Below are positions 1 to 9,273 of a stretch of DNA of 64,000 nt, one piece after another. A model generated the notes under the pieces. That model saw only the letters and a program-made list of their open reading frames with translations, was not told the origin of the DNA and ran no database searches. Both the position numbers and the translations under genes were made by a program. How positions within the stretch are numbered: position 1 is the stretch's first letter; every line of letters begins with the position of its first letter. Origin of the DNA: Candidatus Baltobacteraceae bacterium. Lineage in GTDB: Bacteria; Vulcanimicrobiota; Vulcanimicrobiia; Vulcanimicrobiales; Vulcanimicrobiaceae. The stretch lies in the NCBI GenBank assembly GCA_036488875.1, contig DASXGW010000004.1:1-64000 (forward strand), read 5' to 3'.

Positions 1-1
1 A

Positions 2-433
2 AAGGTCGCGATCGCGCGCGTCGTCATCCGCACGAAGGAAACGATCGCCGCGGTGAAACCGAGCGGTAAAGCACTCGTCCTCGAACTGATGCACTGGGCC
101 GAAGAACTGGTCGAGCAAGGCGATCTGGATTTTCCGGGCGACGTCAAGTTGCCCGAGCCCGAGATGAAGATGGCCAAGATGCTCATCGATTCGATGACGG
201 TTGACGAATTCGAGCCCGATAAGTTCACGAACCGCTATCACGACGAAATGCTCGCGATGATCGAAGCGCGCGCCGCCGGCAAAGAGCTGCCCGAACCCAA
301 GAAGGTCTCGAAGCCGTCGAAGGTCGTCAACCTCATGGACGTGCTCGCGCAATCGCTGGAAGAAAGCAAGAAGCGCCGCACCGCGTCTCAAGACAAACCG
401 GCCCCGAAGCGCAAGAAAAAGACTGCAGCTTAG
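2..433 (+). CDS. ku: Ku DNA-end-binding protein, C-terminal part (truncated by window edge)
   Basis: The open frame enters from the left edge with no start in the window. It reads KVAIARVVIRTKETIAAVKP and then LVLELMHWAEEL, which matches the end of the bacterial Ku core (family knowledge: Ku homodimers bind double-strand ends and recruit LigD for non-homologous end joining). A variable tail follows, ending in a lysine/arginine-rich stretch (KKRRTASQ, KRKKK) typical of the DNA-binding or LigD-interacting extension. The LigD partner is not visible here. The stop is followed within 10 bases by the long inverted repeat at 443-555. Confidence 0.85.
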   Translation, partial: KVAIARVVIRTKETIAAVKPSGKALVLELMHWAEELVEQGDLDFPGDVKLPEPEMKMAKMLIDSMTVDEFEPDKFTNRYHDEMLAMIEARAAGKELPEPKKVSKPSKVVNLMDVLAQSLEESKKRRTASQDKPAPKRKKKTAA

Positions 434-442
434 CGCAACGGT

Positions 443-555
443 TGTCATCCTGAGCGTAGGCGCGAAGCGCCGAAGTCGAAGGGCAGGCGAATCACAACAT
501 GCGCCTGCCCTTCGACTTCGCTCGGCGCATTGCGCCTCGCTACGCTCAGGATGAC
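443..555. repeat. Long imperfect inverted repeat between convergent genes
   Basis: The left arm (443-489) begins TGTCATCCTGAGCGTAG. The right arm (502-555) ends CTACGCTCAGGATGACA. The arms are complementary over their whole length except for two 4-base gaps, with a loop of about 12 bases. The repeat fills the gap between the Ku gene (+) and the AIM24 gene (-), so its transcript could be a large bidirectional terminator hairpin. Its length and outer termini also fit a dispersed, non-autonomous repeat. No second copy was noticed in the window. Confidence 0.85.
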
Positions 556-564
556 AGTCCCGAG

Positions 565-1329
565 CTAGTTTCCGAACATATCCTTTAAGACGGCGCCGGC
601 GATGCCGCCCGCAACTCCGGCTTGCGTGGTCTGCACCGCAGTTTCTTTGCCCATGTACGGCAGCAGGGCGTGGGCGAGATTCGGAAGCGTGAGCGTTTGG
701 AGCCACACTTTTCCGGGACCGGTCAGATGCGCGATAAAGAGTCCGTCGCCTCCGAAGAGGGCGTTGGTGATGCCGCGCATCATGCGAATGTCGAAGTTGA
801 CGGAGTCTTGGAACATGCCGATGTGGCCGGGATGAACTTGAATCGACTCACCCGGCTGCAAATCGTAAATGACGACTTCACCGCCGAGCTCGACCCAAGC
901 CGAACTCGTGCCGGCAAGCTTCTGCATGATGAATCCGTTGCCGCCGAAGATTCCGGCGCCGAGCGACTGCTGGAAACCGATCGAGAGTTCGAGGCCGTGC
1001 GTCGCGCAGAGAAATCCATGCCGGTGAATCATGAAACCGTGGCCGGGCTGCACGTCGACTTGCACGATTTGACCGGGTACTTTTGCGGCGAACGCGATCA
1101 AACCGTTTCCGGCAGGCGCGGTGTACTCGGTCATGAAGAGGCCGCCGCCGGAAAGCGCGCGTCCCAACACGCCAAAAATACCTTTTGCGCCCGCGGTCAT
1201 GGTGGTGGTCTTGAGTTGGACGTTCTCGGTCATCCACGAAAATTCGCCGGGCTCGGCGACGATCGTATCACCGGGCTCGAGCCCGATCTCGAGAACGGGG
1301 AGGGTGGTTCCCGTGATCTTGCTTTTCAT
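565..1329 (-). CDS. AIM24 / TIGR00266 family protein
   Basis: 254 residues with the glycine-rich beta-strand pattern of the AIM24 family, including TVVAEPGEFSWM-like and FGGDGLFIAHLTGPGKVWLQTL segments. The family is widespread and poorly understood: the yeast member is a mitochondrial inner-membrane assembly factor, and bacterial roles are unknown. No signal peptide is visible, so it is probably cytoplasmic. The ATG overlaps the stop of the upstream MFS gene in a TAATG junction, making it the third gene of the protease-MFS-AIM24 operon. Confidence 0.8.
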   Translation of the reverse strand: MKSKITGTTLPVLEIGLEPGDTIVAEPGEFSWMTENVQLKTTTMTAGAKGIFGVLGRALSGGGLFMTEYTAPAGNGLIAFAAKVPGQIVQVDVQPGHGFMIHRHGFLCATHGLELSIGFQQSLGAGIFGGNGFIMQKLAGTSSAWVELGGEVVIYDLQPGESIQVHPGHIGMFQDSVNFDIRMMRGITNALFGGDGLFIAHLTGPGKVWLQTLTLPNLAHALLPYMGKETAVQTTQAGVAGGIAGAVLKDMFGN

Positions 1330-2543
1330 TATTCAAGCGCCTCCTTGAGTGGGGACGAAGCCTGTTCGCCGCGTCCGCTGACAATACCCATGGCAAGCGC
1401 GATCGCCGCAAACCCCAGCGATTCGATACTCGCGAAGCGCGCTCCGTAGGTAGCAAGCAAGCCGGTCGAAACCGGGGGCGCGACGATTCCCGAGAGCGAG
1501 TCGAGCGACGAACTCGTCCCCAGCACGGTGCCTTGTTCGCGATCCGAGGCGGCATTGCTGATGAGCGCCGTGATGCCGGTGTTCGTGAACGCCATCCCGA
1601 TGGAAAACAGCACCATCGTTATCAGCATGGTTGCGAGCGTGTGAACGAACGGGACGCCGGCAAACGATCCAACGAGCGCTGCCAACCCGACGTTCGACAT
1701 TGTCCGGTCGCCCAGCCGCGCCGACGCGCGACCGACGACGAAGCCGTTCATGGCGACGTTGAACACGGCAAACGCGGAGAACAGATAATCCGTTTCCGTG
1801 AGCCCGTATCCGAGTTGCCGTTGCAAGAACAGCGCGAAGGCCGCGAACCATCCGTACTGACCCATCGAGATCGCCAGCTTCTGCCAGAGGAGGCGTCCCA
1901 AGCGCGGCCGGCCGAACGAGGCCAAGATCTCGCGCAAGCCGACGCCTTTCGATTCGGCCTCCTCGTCTTTGGTGCGCGACTCCGGCAGCATGACGATGGT
2001 GAGCACGAGCGTTACGCACTGCAGGCCGGCTGCGGCTAAGAACGGGACCGCGAATCCGAAATGCGCGAACAGAACGCCGCCCGCGAACGGACCGAAGACC
2101 ATGCCGGCGGCGAACATCGCCATGATGAGACCGAACGCGCGCGAGCGGTCTTTGGCTTCGACGAGATCCGCGACGTATGCTTGCGTGATGCTGATGTTTC
2201 CGCCGGAGACGCCTTCGACGACGCGCGCGACGAAAACGACGCCCATGACCGGTAAGCCGAGACTAACGGCGATGTTCGGAGCGACGCCGAGCATCGCCCA
2301 GCCGATCGTAGCGCCGATCTGACTGATGATCAGCACCCGCTTGCGACCGAGGCGGTCGGAGATGTTGCCCCACATCGGCGCCGAGACGAGCTGGCAGAAC
2401 GAAAAGGTCGCGAACAGCACGCCGACGACGAACGCCGACGCGCCGAAGTGCGTCACGAAGTACGGCAGCATCGGAATCAGCATGCTGAATCCGAGGATGT
2501 CGATGAACGTAACGCCGAGGATCGGTAAAAGCTTGCGAATCAT
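1329..2543 (-). CDS. MFS transporter (tetracycline-resistance / multidrug-exporter type)
   Basis: 404 residues, the usual length for a 12-helix major facilitator. The motif-A loop after helix 2 reads [13 protein letters not shown], and the 4th-5th helix region carries [20 protein letters not shown], as in TetA-like drug:H+ antiporters. The substrate cannot be told from sequence. Its ATG overlaps the stop of the upstream protease by ATGA and its stop overlaps the AIM24 start by TAATG, so all three genes should be co-translated. Confidence 0.85.
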   Translation of the reverse strand: MIRKLLPILGVTFIDILGFSMLIPMLPYFVTHFGASAFVVGVLFATFSFCQLVSAPMWGNISDRLGRKRVLIISQIGATIGWAMLGVAPNIAVSLGLPVMGVVFVARVVEGVSGGNISITQAYVADLVEAKDRSRAFGLIMAMFAAGMVFGPFAGGVLFAHFGFAVPFLAAAGLQCVTLVLTIVMLPESRTKDEEAESKGVGLREILASFGRPRLGRLLWQKLAISMGQYGWFAAFALFLQRQLGYGLTETDYLFSAFAVFNVAMNGFVVGRASARLGDRTMSNVGLAALVGSFAGVPFVHTLATMLITMVLFSIGMAFTNTGITALISNAASDREQGTVLGTSSSLDSLSGIVAPPVSTGLLATYGARFASIESLGFAAIALAMGIVSGRGEQASSPLKEALE

Positions 2544-3487
2544 TCTGGCGACTCTACCGCCAAGATTATCGGTGAGAGTCGCTCGCTCTTGCGAAGGAGG
2601 TCGAGTTTGTAGGGGCGGCTCAAATCAATGGTGGTCATGAGCCGGTGCAGCGCGTCGAGTCCAGTCAAGCGCTGGCCCTCTAGCGCAACGAGGACGTCGC
2701 CCGCTTGCAGGCGCGCGATATTCGCTGGGCTTCCCGGTTCGACCGAATCGATGAGGATCGCGCGCCGGTCGTCGAGTCCGAAACGCCGCGCGGCGGCCGG
2801 CGCCAGCACGACGTCCTGCGCCGCGATTCCAAGGTAGCCGCGGCGCACCTTACCGTCGCGGATCAGCAGCGCGGCAACGTGCTTAGCGGTGTTGATGCCG
2901 ATCGCAAAGCACAAACCTTGTCCGGGCAGCACGGCGGTGTTCACGCCGATAACGCTTCCGTCGCTCGAGACGAGCGGTCCGCCGGAGTTGCCGGGATTGA
3001 GCGCCGCGTCGGTTTGAACGATGTTGTCCATCATGCGGCCGGACTGCGAGCGCAGGCTGCGTCCGAGTGCGCTGACGACGCCGGCCGTTACCGTATAGGC
3101 AAGTCCGAACGGGTTGCCGACGGCAACGACGAGTTGGCCCGGTCGCAGCGCCGATGAATCGCCGAGCGTCGCGTGCGCGAGTTCGGGCGCGTCGATGCGC
3201 AGCACGGCCAAGTCGGAGTGGAGGTCGTCGCCGATGAGCCGCGCCGGCAGCTCGCGCCCGTCGAGCAGCGCAACAGTGACGTGGTCGGCGTCGTGCACGA
3301 CGTGGCTGTTGGTCAGCACGAAACCGTCGGGAGTAAAGATGAAGCCCGAACCGTTTCCGCCGTGCCGGCCGCTGCGGGCTTCGATACAGACGACCGCCGG
3401 ACTGACGCGCTCGGCCGCCGCGGTAACAGCCTCCGAGTACGGATCGAGCAGAGTAGGCGCTTCCGCGCCGACGAGGGTGAGGGGCAT
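2540..3487 (-). CDS. HtrA/DegP-like serine protease with C-terminal PDZ domain
   Basis: 315 residues from the chosen ATG. The trypsin-like catalytic triad is complete: His62 in TNSHVV, Asp92 in HSDLAVL and Ser168 in [12 protein letters not shown] domain occupies roughly residues 215-310 ([25 protein letters not shown]). A longer frame reaches 3571 but would overlap the divergent Uma2 start, so the ATG at 3487 is preferred. No signal peptide or membrane anchor is visible, so a cytoplasmic or leaderless form is possible. It is the first gene of the three-gene minus-strand operon. Confidence 0.85.
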   Translation of the reverse strand: MPLTLVGAEAPTLLDPYSEAVTAAAERVSPAVVCIEARSGRHGGNGSGFIFTPDGFVLTNSHVVHDADHVTVALLDGRELPARLIGDDLHSDLAVLRIDAPELAHATLGDSSALRPGQLVVAVGNPFGLAYTVTAGVVSALGRSLRSQSGRMMDNIVQTDAALNPGNSGGPLVSSDGSVIGVNTAVLPGQGLCFAIGINTAKHVAALLIRDGKVRRGYLGIAAQDVVLAPAAARRFGLDDRRAILIDSVEPGSPANIARLQAGDVLVALEGQRLTGLDALHRLMTTIDLSRPYKLDLLRKSERLSPIILAVESPE

Positions 3488-3569
3488 CGTAGTCTCTGCA
3501 AACCTGCCCCCCGGGCGGAGGTTTCGCCCTTGCCGCCGGCCGCCGTTCGCGTGATACGATACCGGAGCC

Positions 3570-4124
3570 ATGGCACGTACGGCACTGCTGACCTACGCCG
3601 ACCTCGAGCGGTTCCCGGAAGACCACGTACGGCGGGAGCTCATCGAAGGAGAGCTGCTCGTGTCGCCCAGCGCCGTCCCCGCGCACCAGTTCGTCGTCGG
3701 AGAGATCTTCGTGCGCCTTCATGAGTACGCTGCTCGGCACGGCGCGGTCGCGTTCTGCGCGGAGGTGGACGTCGTCTTCGGCGACCGCGACGTGACGGCG
3801 CCGGATCTCACCTACATCGGATCCGAGCGCCGCGAGATTATCGGCGAGAAGGCGATTCTCGGCGCCCCGTCATTACTGGTCGAGGTAATCTCGCCGTCGA
3901 GCGCGAGCGCCGACCGCGTTCGCAAGCGTGCGCTCTACGCGCGCTACGGCGTCTGCGAATATTGGATCGTCGACATCGCGCGCAAGACGATCGAGCGCTG
4001 CGCGCGCCCGGTGGGGGAATCGTATGAAGAGGTGCAGGCGTTTAACGGCGGCTCGATGCCGTCGGCCACGCTCGAAGGTCTGAGTCTCGACCTCGACGCC
4101 GTCTTCGCATGGCCGCCGAAGTAG
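3570..4124 (+). CDS. Uma2 family (DUF820) putative restriction-endonuclease-fold protein
   Basis: 184 residues with the PD-(D/E)xK layout of Uma2 proteins: an early ELIEGEL strand, VTAPDLTYI with the acidic residue, [10 protein letters not shown] as the E-x-(S/K) strand, and a late [13 protein letters not shown] helix-strand. Such proteins are abundant in cyanobacteria and soil bacteria. Nuclease activity is predicted from the fold; the cellular role is unknown. It is divergent from the HtrA operon with an 82-base gap and shows no obvious partner gene. Confidence 0.85.
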   Translation: MARTALLTYADLERFPEDHVRRELIEGELLVSPSAVPAHQFVVGEIFVRLHEYAARHGAVAFCAEVDVVFGDRDVTAPDLTYIGSERREIIGEKAILGAPSLLVEVISPSSASADRVRKRALYARYGVCEYWIVDIARKTIERCARPVGESYEEVQAFNGGSMPSATLEGLSLDLDAVFAWPPK

Positions 4125-4177
4125 CGCCCGAGGCAGGGCCGGCGCCCGCCGACGCGAATCGGGTGCGGTCGCGCCGT

Positions 4178-4264
4178 GCCCAGATGGCGGAATTGGTAGA
4201 CGCGCTGGTTTCAGGTATCAGTGGTGGCAACATCGTGGGGGTTCGAGTCCCTTTCTGGGCACCA
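4178..4264 (+). tRNA. tRNA-Leu, anticodon CAG
   Basis: The acceptor arms GCCCAGA (4178-4184) and TCTGGGC (4254-4260) pair perfectly, followed by discriminator A and an encoded CCA (4262-4264). The anticodon stem CTGGT/ATCAG holds the loop TTCAGGT, giving anticodon CAG for codon CUG. A long variable arm and a GGTTCGAGTCC T-loop region confirm a class II tRNA. It lies between the Uma2 gene and a convergent SDR gene, with no sign of an element inserted at its 3' end. Confidence 0.96.
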
Positions 4265-4297
4265 AAAACAACAAGCACTCGTGTGGTGCTTTTTAAA

Positions 4298-4900
4298 CTA
4301 CTCTTCGACGGAATAGACCTGTCCCGTTTGAGCGCCTTCGACGCTTTTTGCAAACGCGAGGCCTACGCGCTTTCCCGAAACGCCTTCGCTGCCGGGAAAG
4401 TACGGCCCATACGCCGCCATGGATTCTCGAAGCACGGTTGGACTGACGGCGTTGATCCGCATTCCCGGTGGAAACTCGAGCGCGGCCGCGCGTACAAAGC
4501 TTTCGAGCGCCCCATTCACGAGCGAAGCGCTGGCGCCGTAGCGGATCGGATCCCGGCTCAGCGTCCCGGCAACGAGCGTTACCGACCCTCCGGCGTTCAA
4601 GTGTTTTGCCGCTTCGAGCGCTAGATGCACCTGTCCCATGAGTTTGTCGGCGACTCCGATTCCAAGTTGCTCGGGCGTCATGTCGAGTAGCGGTCCGAAA
4701 TGCACGTTACCCGCCGCGCTGACGACTGCGTCGATCTTGCCGACCTTTTCGAACAGGCTGCGAATACTGCCAAGATCGGCGAGATCCACCTGATGGTCGC
4801 CGTGCGACCTGCCCGCGGTGACGATTTCGTGACGCTGCTTCAGCTCGTCGACGACGGCTTTACCGATGGTGCCCTTGGCTCCGATTACGAGAATTTTCAT
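4298..4900 (-). CDS. Short-chain dehydrogenase/reductase, compact type
   Basis: 200 residues, shorter than classical SDRs (about 250). The N-terminal nucleotide-binding motif is GAKGTIG, followed by TAGRS and VDLAD, then DAVVSAAGN as the NNAG-equivalent. The active-site region reads YGASASLVNGALESFVRAAALE, so the usual YxxxK lysine is replaced. This pattern is shared by the compact family annotated as PRK07578-like short-chain dehydrogenases. NAD(P) binding is likely; substrate unknown. It is divergent from the M3 peptidase across a 90-base region that holds a palindrome. Confidence 0.85.
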   Translation of the reverse strand: MKILVIGAKGTIGKAVVDELKQRHEIVTAGRSHGDHQVDLADLGSIRSLFEKVGKIDAVVSAAGNVHFGPLLDMTPEQLGIGVADKLMGQVHLALEAAKHLNAGGSVTLVAGTLSRDPIRYGASASLVNGALESFVRAAALEFPPGMRINAVSPTVLRESMAAYGPYFPGSEGVSGKRVGLAFAKSVEGAQTGQVYSVEE

Positions 4901-4908
4901 GCCCTCGT

Positions 4909-4934
4909 CAACCGGTGGCGACCCCCGCCGGTTG
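4909..4934. repeat. Palindrome in the divergent SDR / M3-peptidase promoter region
   Basis: CAACCGGTGG (4909-4918) and CCGCCGGTTG (4925-4934) pair over 10 positions, with one G-T wobble and a 6-base loop. It begins 9 bases upstream of the SDR start and about 60 bases upstream of the peptidase start, so it could be an operator shared by both genes or a 5' hairpin in the SDR mRNA. No regulator is assigned. Confidence 0.45.
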
Positions 4935-4990
4935 CGCCCTCAAGCTGCCTCGCAAGTACCTTCGAGCGGCGTGGTGAATGAGCGGTCCCT

Positions 4991-7060
4991 ATGCATAGAG
5001 TCGTTCACGTCGTTTGTGCGCTGCTGACAGCGCTGCTTCTTCCCTTGCCCGTCGCGGCAGCCGATGCCGCACCGCTTCAGCCGGCACACCCTACTGCCAT
5101 CGATTGGAACCTTACGCCCGAGCAGATCGCGTCGAGCTGCACGGCGCAGATTGCGGCGTTCGACGCGGCCGTCAAGCGGATTATGGCAGTCCGCGGGCAG
5201 CGCACGTTTGCGAATATGCTGCTTCCGCTCGAAAACGCGGAAGCCGATTTTAGCGACCGCCTGGTCGCCCAAGGCTTTCTCTTCAATATGGCGATCGACA
5301 AGCCCGTACGCGACGCTTCGGATCGCTGCAACATCGCTCAGAGCAATTACTTTGCGGCGTTTGGTGCGCGGCCGGACGTCTATCGCGCGCTGGTTGACGT
5401 CCAGCGCAGCGGCACCGCGCGCACCGATGCCGACAAAAAACTTCTGGAGTACTATCTCGTGAGCGCGCGCCAGTCCGGCGCCGGGCTCTCGGCGCAGAAG
5501 CGTCAATCGTTCGTCGCGCTCTCCAATGAATTGACCGCCCTCAGCAGCAAGTGGAGCGAAACGCTCAACAACGAGGCCACCACCGTGAACGTCACCGCCG
5601 ACCAAGCGCAGAGCTTGCCGGCGGGATTCGTAAAGACCCTAACCCACAACCCTGACGGTACCTACACCGTTAAGGTGAACGAAAGCACGGTCACCCCGTT
5701 TTTGCAAAACGAACGCGACGCGGTCGCACGGAAGACCTATTACCTCGCATACAACAATCGCGCCGCGTCCAACGTCACCGTGCTCGAAAACGCCATCAGC
5801 GTGCGAGATCGGTTGGCAAAGTTGCTCGAATACGACTCGTGGGCGGCGTATCGGCTAGCCGACCGGATGGCAAAGACACCCGATCGCGTGTTGACGTTCG
5901 AACGTTCGCTGGACGAAAAGCTCATGCCGCAAGCCAAGCGCGACATCGCGGGATTGGCGCAGCTCAAAGCGCAGGACACCGGCGACCCCAATGCCACGAT
6001 CGACCCGTGGGACGTCTCGTACTACTACAACCAGCTGGTCAAGACGAAGTACTCGGTCGACAACGAGGAAATCCGGCAATACTTCCCGGTGGACGTCGTC
6101 ATCGACCGCATCATGAATCTGTATCACAAGATTCTCGGCGTGACGTTCGTGAAAGTTCCCGATCCTAAGGCTTGGGCTCCCGACGTCATCAGCTACAACG
6201 TCTTCGATACCAAGAGCGGCAAGTTCATCGGCACCACCTTCTTCGATCTCTATCCGCGGCCCGGAAAGTTCACGCACTTTGCGAACTGGCCGCTGCTGCC
6301 CGCGCGTGAACTGTCCGACGGATCGTACCGGCCGCCGGTCACGGCGATCTTAGGCAACTGGCCGCGCCCGGCTCCGGGTTCGCCCGCATTGCTTTCGCAT
6401 CAAGACGTGATCACGTTCTTCCACGAGTTCGGGCACAACTTAGCCGCGCTGCTCGGAACCGCGCCGTATGAAACACTCAGCGGCGGATTCCGTCAGGATT
6501 TCGTCGAGGCGCCTTCGCAGATGCTCGAAAACTTCATGTGGGAGCCGTCGATTCTCAAGGAAATCAGTTCCAACGTTACGACCGGCGCGCCGCTGCGCGA
6601 CGATCTGATCGCGAAAATGATCGCGGCACGTTACGTCGACGAAGCGTACTTCACGACCGGCCAGATCAAACTCGGAATGGTCGACATGGCGTATCACTCG
6701 AGCGGGCCGAGGGTCGATACCACGGCGATCTGGGCCCAGATCTCTTCGGAGTACACGCCGCTCGCCATGGTTGCGGGAACGCATCCGCAAGCAGCCTTCG
6801 GGCATCTCTTCGGGTACGATGCGGGTTACTACAGCTATTTGTGGGCCCTCGTGTACGCACAAGACATGTTCACCGCGTTCAAAAACGGCGGATTGGAAAA
6901 CCCGGCCGTCGGCGAACGATACCGTAAGACGATCTTGGAGCCGGCGCGTACGTACGAACCCGACGTCGAGGTCCGCAACTTCCTAGGACGGCCGATGAGT
7001 TCGGACGCGTTCTACAAGCAGTTTGAGACGGTTCCGGAGCCTACGCCCACGCCGCATTGA
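4991..7060 (+). CDS. Secreted M3-family (thimet/oligopeptidase-like) zinc metallopeptidase
   Basis: 689 residues. The first ~24 form a signal peptide (hydrophobic core LLTALLLPLPVAAA), so the enzyme is exported, probably to the periplasm. The zinc motif HEFGH lies at residues 478-482 (ITFFHEFGHNLAALLG), and the third ligand glutamate is in FVEAPSQMLENF about 25 residues later, as in M3 peptidases. Length fits the family. Typical substrates are short peptides. The gene stands alone; the stop is followed by a short imperfect hairpin before the next gene. Confidence 0.9.
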   Translation: MHRVVHVVCALLTALLLPLPVAAADAAPLQPAHPTAIDWNLTPEQIASSCTAQIAAFDAAVKRIMAVRGQRTFANMLLPLENAEADFSDRLVAQGFLFNMAIDKPVRDASDRCNIAQSNYFAAFGARPDVYRALVDVQRSGTARTDADKKLLEYYLVSARQSGAGLSAQKRQSFVALSNELTALSSKWSETLNNEATTVNVTADQAQSLPAGFVKTLTHNPDGTYTVKVNESTVTPFLQNERDAVARKTYYLAYNNRAASNVTVLENAISVRDRLAKLLEYDSWAAYRLADRMAKTPDRVLTFERSLDEKLMPQAKRDIAGLAQLKAQDTGDPNATIDPWDVSYYYNQLVKTKYSVDNEEIRQYFPVDVVIDRIMNLYHKILGVTFVKVPDPKAWAPDVISYNVFDTKSGKFIGTTFFDLYPRPGKFTHFANWPLLPARELSDGSYRPPVTAILGNWPRPAPGSPALLSHQDVITFFHEFGHNLAALLGTAPYETLSGGFRQDFVEAPSQMLENFMWEPSILKEISSNVTTGAPLRDDLIAKMIAARYVDEAYFTTGQIKLGMVDMAYHSSGPRVDTTAIWAQISSEYTPLAMVAGTHPQAAFGHLFGYDAGYYSYLWALVYAQDMFTAFKNGGLENPAVGERYRKTILEPARTYEPDVEVRNFLGRPMSSDAFYKQFETVPEPTPTPH

Positions 7061-7131
7061 CACCCGAGATTTCCGGATGCTCGTCGAAATCGGGGCCTCC
7101 CGTTCGACGTAGCTGGTGAAAGGGAATTACC

Positions 7132-7548
7132 ATGAACGTCATTACCGTCATCGTCCGCGTCCTCGTCGGCCTGATCTTCGTCGTCGCCGGCGTATTCGCG
7201 TTCGTCTTTACCAATCCGCCGCCGCTCCCGGGTATGGCCGGCGCGTTTAACGACGCGTTCGTTCACTCGCACTGGTCGATGTTCGTCGGTGCGGCGCAAT
7301 TCACGGCGGGCGTTCTCTTGCTCGCCAATCGCTATGTGACGATCGCCCTCATCATTTTGGCTGGATTTCTCTACAACAGCTTGGCTTTTCACGTCACGAT
7401 GATGCCGGTCGGCCTCTTTTTTGCGATCCCCGTCATGGTGCTGTGGGCATTTCTCTGCTGGCGCAACCGAGCGTCGTTCGCGGCGCTGGCCGCCGGCGTC
7501 AATGTTTCGGGCGGTAGCGGAGGACTTTCGCCAGATCGATCCCGCTGA
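7132..7548 (+). CDS. DoxX-like small integral membrane protein
   Basis: 138 residues with about four hydrophobic helices and the DoxX-like pattern of an early helix (VRVLVGLIFVVAGVFAF), a proline-rich loop, then FVGAAQFTAGVLLLANRY and further helices. Function in this family is poorly defined (membrane redox or quinone-linked roles have been proposed). AAAGGGA lies just upstream of the ATG as ribosome site. The last ~17 codons overlap the convergent lipoprotein gene, so the tail beyond the fourth helix may be dispensable. Confidence 0.75.
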   Translation: MNVITVIVRVLVGLIFVVAGVFAFVFTNPPPLPGMAGAFNDAFVHSHWSMFVGAAQFTAGVLLLANRYVTIALIILAGFLYNSLAFHVTMMPVGLFFAIPVMVLWAFLCWRNRASFAALAAGVNVSGGSGGLSPDRSR

Positions 7549-8095
7549 CGACGTTGTCCGCGTGATAGGTTAAGCCCCACGAATCGATCGACGACAGATC
7601 CGGGAAGATGCACGCATCCAGATCGACGTCGGCGGCGCCTTCGAGCACCCAGGCGCCTTCGGCGACGCCCACGTCGTTGAACCTATCCGATCCGCCCACG
7701 TACGTGCAGTAGCACGAGGCCGGGTCGCCGGCGTTGCACGATTTCGGAACTTTAGGCGCTTTGTAATAGGCGAGCGCCGCTAACGTCGGCTTCGTTGCAT
7801 ACAACGTGCTCACCAGCACGTAGATGCGCGAGTTCTTCTTTGCGTACATACAGAACTGGGCGCTGCCGGCGAGCACGAGCTCTTGCTTCGAGGAAGAATC
7901 GTCCGTACCGGAGACCGGTATGCGCTTTTGCACCTGACCGCCGGTGGATCGGCAGTACTTGGCCGCAGCCGAGGCATCCGGTTGTTGTACGTGCTGTGAC
8001 TGTTGCGCCATGCCGGCGTCGGGACCGGAAACGAGCGGGGCGCATCCGGCAATCAACGCGACCGCGAAAGCCGCTGCAACGAAACGTGTAATCAT
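7499..8095 (-). CDS. Putative lipoprotein with DUF333-like segment
   Basis: 198 residues. The N-terminal lipobox LIAGC predicts lipidation at Cys18 after signal peptidase II cleavage. Residues ~45-85 (AAAKYCRSTGGQVQKR ... AQFCMY) resemble the short cysteine-containing DUF333 repeat of putative haemolysin-type lipoproteins. A second cysteine cluster (KSCNAGDPASCYCTY) follows and may form disulphides outside the cytoplasm. Function unknown. The 3' end overlaps the convergent DoxX-like gene. Confidence 0.7.
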   Translation of the reverse strand: MITRFVAAAFAVALIAGCAPLVSGPDAGMAQQSQHVQQPDASAAAKYCRSTGGQVQKRIPVSGTDDSSSKQELVLAGSAQFCMYAKKNSRIYVLVSTLYATKPTLAALAYYKAPKVPKSCNAGDPASCYCTYVGGSDRFNDVGVAEGAWVLEGAADVDLDACIFPDLSSIDSWGLTYHADNVVSGIDLAKVLRYRPKH

Positions 8096-8134
8096 GTCAC
8101 AGGTTTCGCGAGCGGCTTTGCGTTGCCCCCGCCG

Positions 8135-8791
8135 TTACGGTTTGACGGTCGGGTTCTTCTCGGCGAAGGCGCCGCTGGGATTGGGCTTGACCCAAACGAT
8201 CAAATCCCAGATTCCCGGAAACTCAAACACCGTGGCGACGTCTTTTGCGTTGGGTACCTTTTTCATGGCAACTAACGTCGCCGCAGTCGGATGGCTCAAG
8301 TCACCACCGGCTTTGACGAACGCCGGATTCAACGCATAGTGATCGTACGTGAGCTTACCGGTTGCGGGGTCGCGCCCCACCCAGTGAATGTGACCGTCGA
8401 ACTCGTACCAACGTCCGGGATCGACGCCCCACAGCACCGGCCGCTTGGGACTCGTAGTCGTCAGCACCGAGAAGTCCGCGCCGAGCAGCTGACCGTTCTT
8501 GTCGTACCACAACTGACTGGGATGCTTGGGATCGGTCGACGCCCACTTCAGGTTGGCGTAGCTGATCGCGCCGGTGTTGTCTTCGTTGGTGTACCGGAAG
8601 TAGCCGGCGCGCTCGGCGTCGGCCGCGGTCGCAAAGCGCCCCATGAGGTCGCTCTGAATCGCCACGACGAAGGCCTTCTCGGAGGGCGATAGCGCTCCGG
8701 CGGTCTTGGTGGGATTTTGGTCGGCCGGCGCCGCTGTAGACGTGATGACGACTGCTGCGAGCAGGGCATACACAATACGCTTCATGGCCAC
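8135..8791 (-). CDS. Secreted protein of unknown function
   Basis: 218 residues beginning MAMKRIVYALLAAVVITSTAAPA, a clear signal peptide. Starts at the first or third codon are both possible. The mature part is rich in Trp, Tyr and His (WYEFDGHIHWVGRD, YDHYALNP, FEFPGIWDLIVWVKPNPSG) with no motif I recognise. It lies 39 bases upstream of the lipoprotein gene on the same strand, so the two may be co-transcribed. Confidence 0.65.
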   Translation of the reverse strand: MAMKRIVYALLAAVVITSTAAPADQNPTKTAGALSPSEKAFVVAIQSDLMGRFATAADAERAGYFRYTNEDNTGAISYANLKWASTDPKHPSQLWYDKNGQLLGADFSVLTTTSPKRPVLWGVDPGRWYEFDGHIHWVGRDPATGKLTYDHYALNPAFVKAGGDLSHPTAATLVAMKKVPNAKDVATVFEFPGIWDLIVWVKPNPSGAFAEKNPTVKP

Positions 8792-8882
8792 ATTCTAGCG
8801 GTGGTGGGAGGCTCCGGCCATCAACGTACGCTCAAAGTCACGCGAGGACGGCTTTTGGACGGGTTCCGGCTAGACTGCCGGT

Positions 8883-9266
8883 ATGCTGGCACCGATCCTA
8901 GCCTTTGCCATCACCGTCGGCGGCGACGGCCCGATGAGCGTGATTTGCGACATGGTCGAGCAGCCCGACGAACGTCACGACGTGACCATGAAGTTCGAGC
9001 TCGCCAACTACAGCGGCTTTGCAATCGATCGCGTGTGGATTCGCATCTACGAACCGGATTGGGAGGGCTTCGAGACCGATCCGCCGTCGATCGCGCAGCT
9101 CGACGGAGCGATTCCCGCGCACGGAACGGTCGTTCGGACCGATTCCGTTAAAGCGCCGCCGGGGTTTCGCATGTTGAAGTTTTCGTCGTTGACGTGCACC
9201 GTGCAAGCGGTGCGGTTTGCCGACGGCACGCAATGGCAGGCCGCCGGCAATCAGAATCCGCTATAA
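8883..9266 (+). CDS. Hypothetical protein, probably secreted
   Basis: 127 residues with a short hydrophobic start (MLAPILAFAITVGG) that could act as a signal. The body has alternating strands (VTMKFELANYSGFAIDRVWIRIYEPDW ... SSLTCTVQAVRFADGTQW), suggesting an immunoglobulin-like beta sandwich; two cysteines could pair. GC-rich third positions support coding. No family recognised. It ends 7 bases from the convergent M56 gene. Confidence 0.6.
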   Translation: MLAPILAFAITVGGDGPMSVICDMVEQPDERHDVTMKFELANYSGFAIDRVWIRIYEPDWEGFETDPPSIAQLDGAIPAHGTVVRTDSVKAPPGFRMLKFSSLTCTVQAVRFADGTQWQAAGNQNPL

Positions 9267-9273
9267 TCGAACG

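Noticed and set aside
4178-4264. tRNA-Leu as an integration site for the nearby genes
   Set aside because: No duplicated 3' tRNA fragment and no integrase gene were seen nearby; flanking genes are ordinary chromosomal types.
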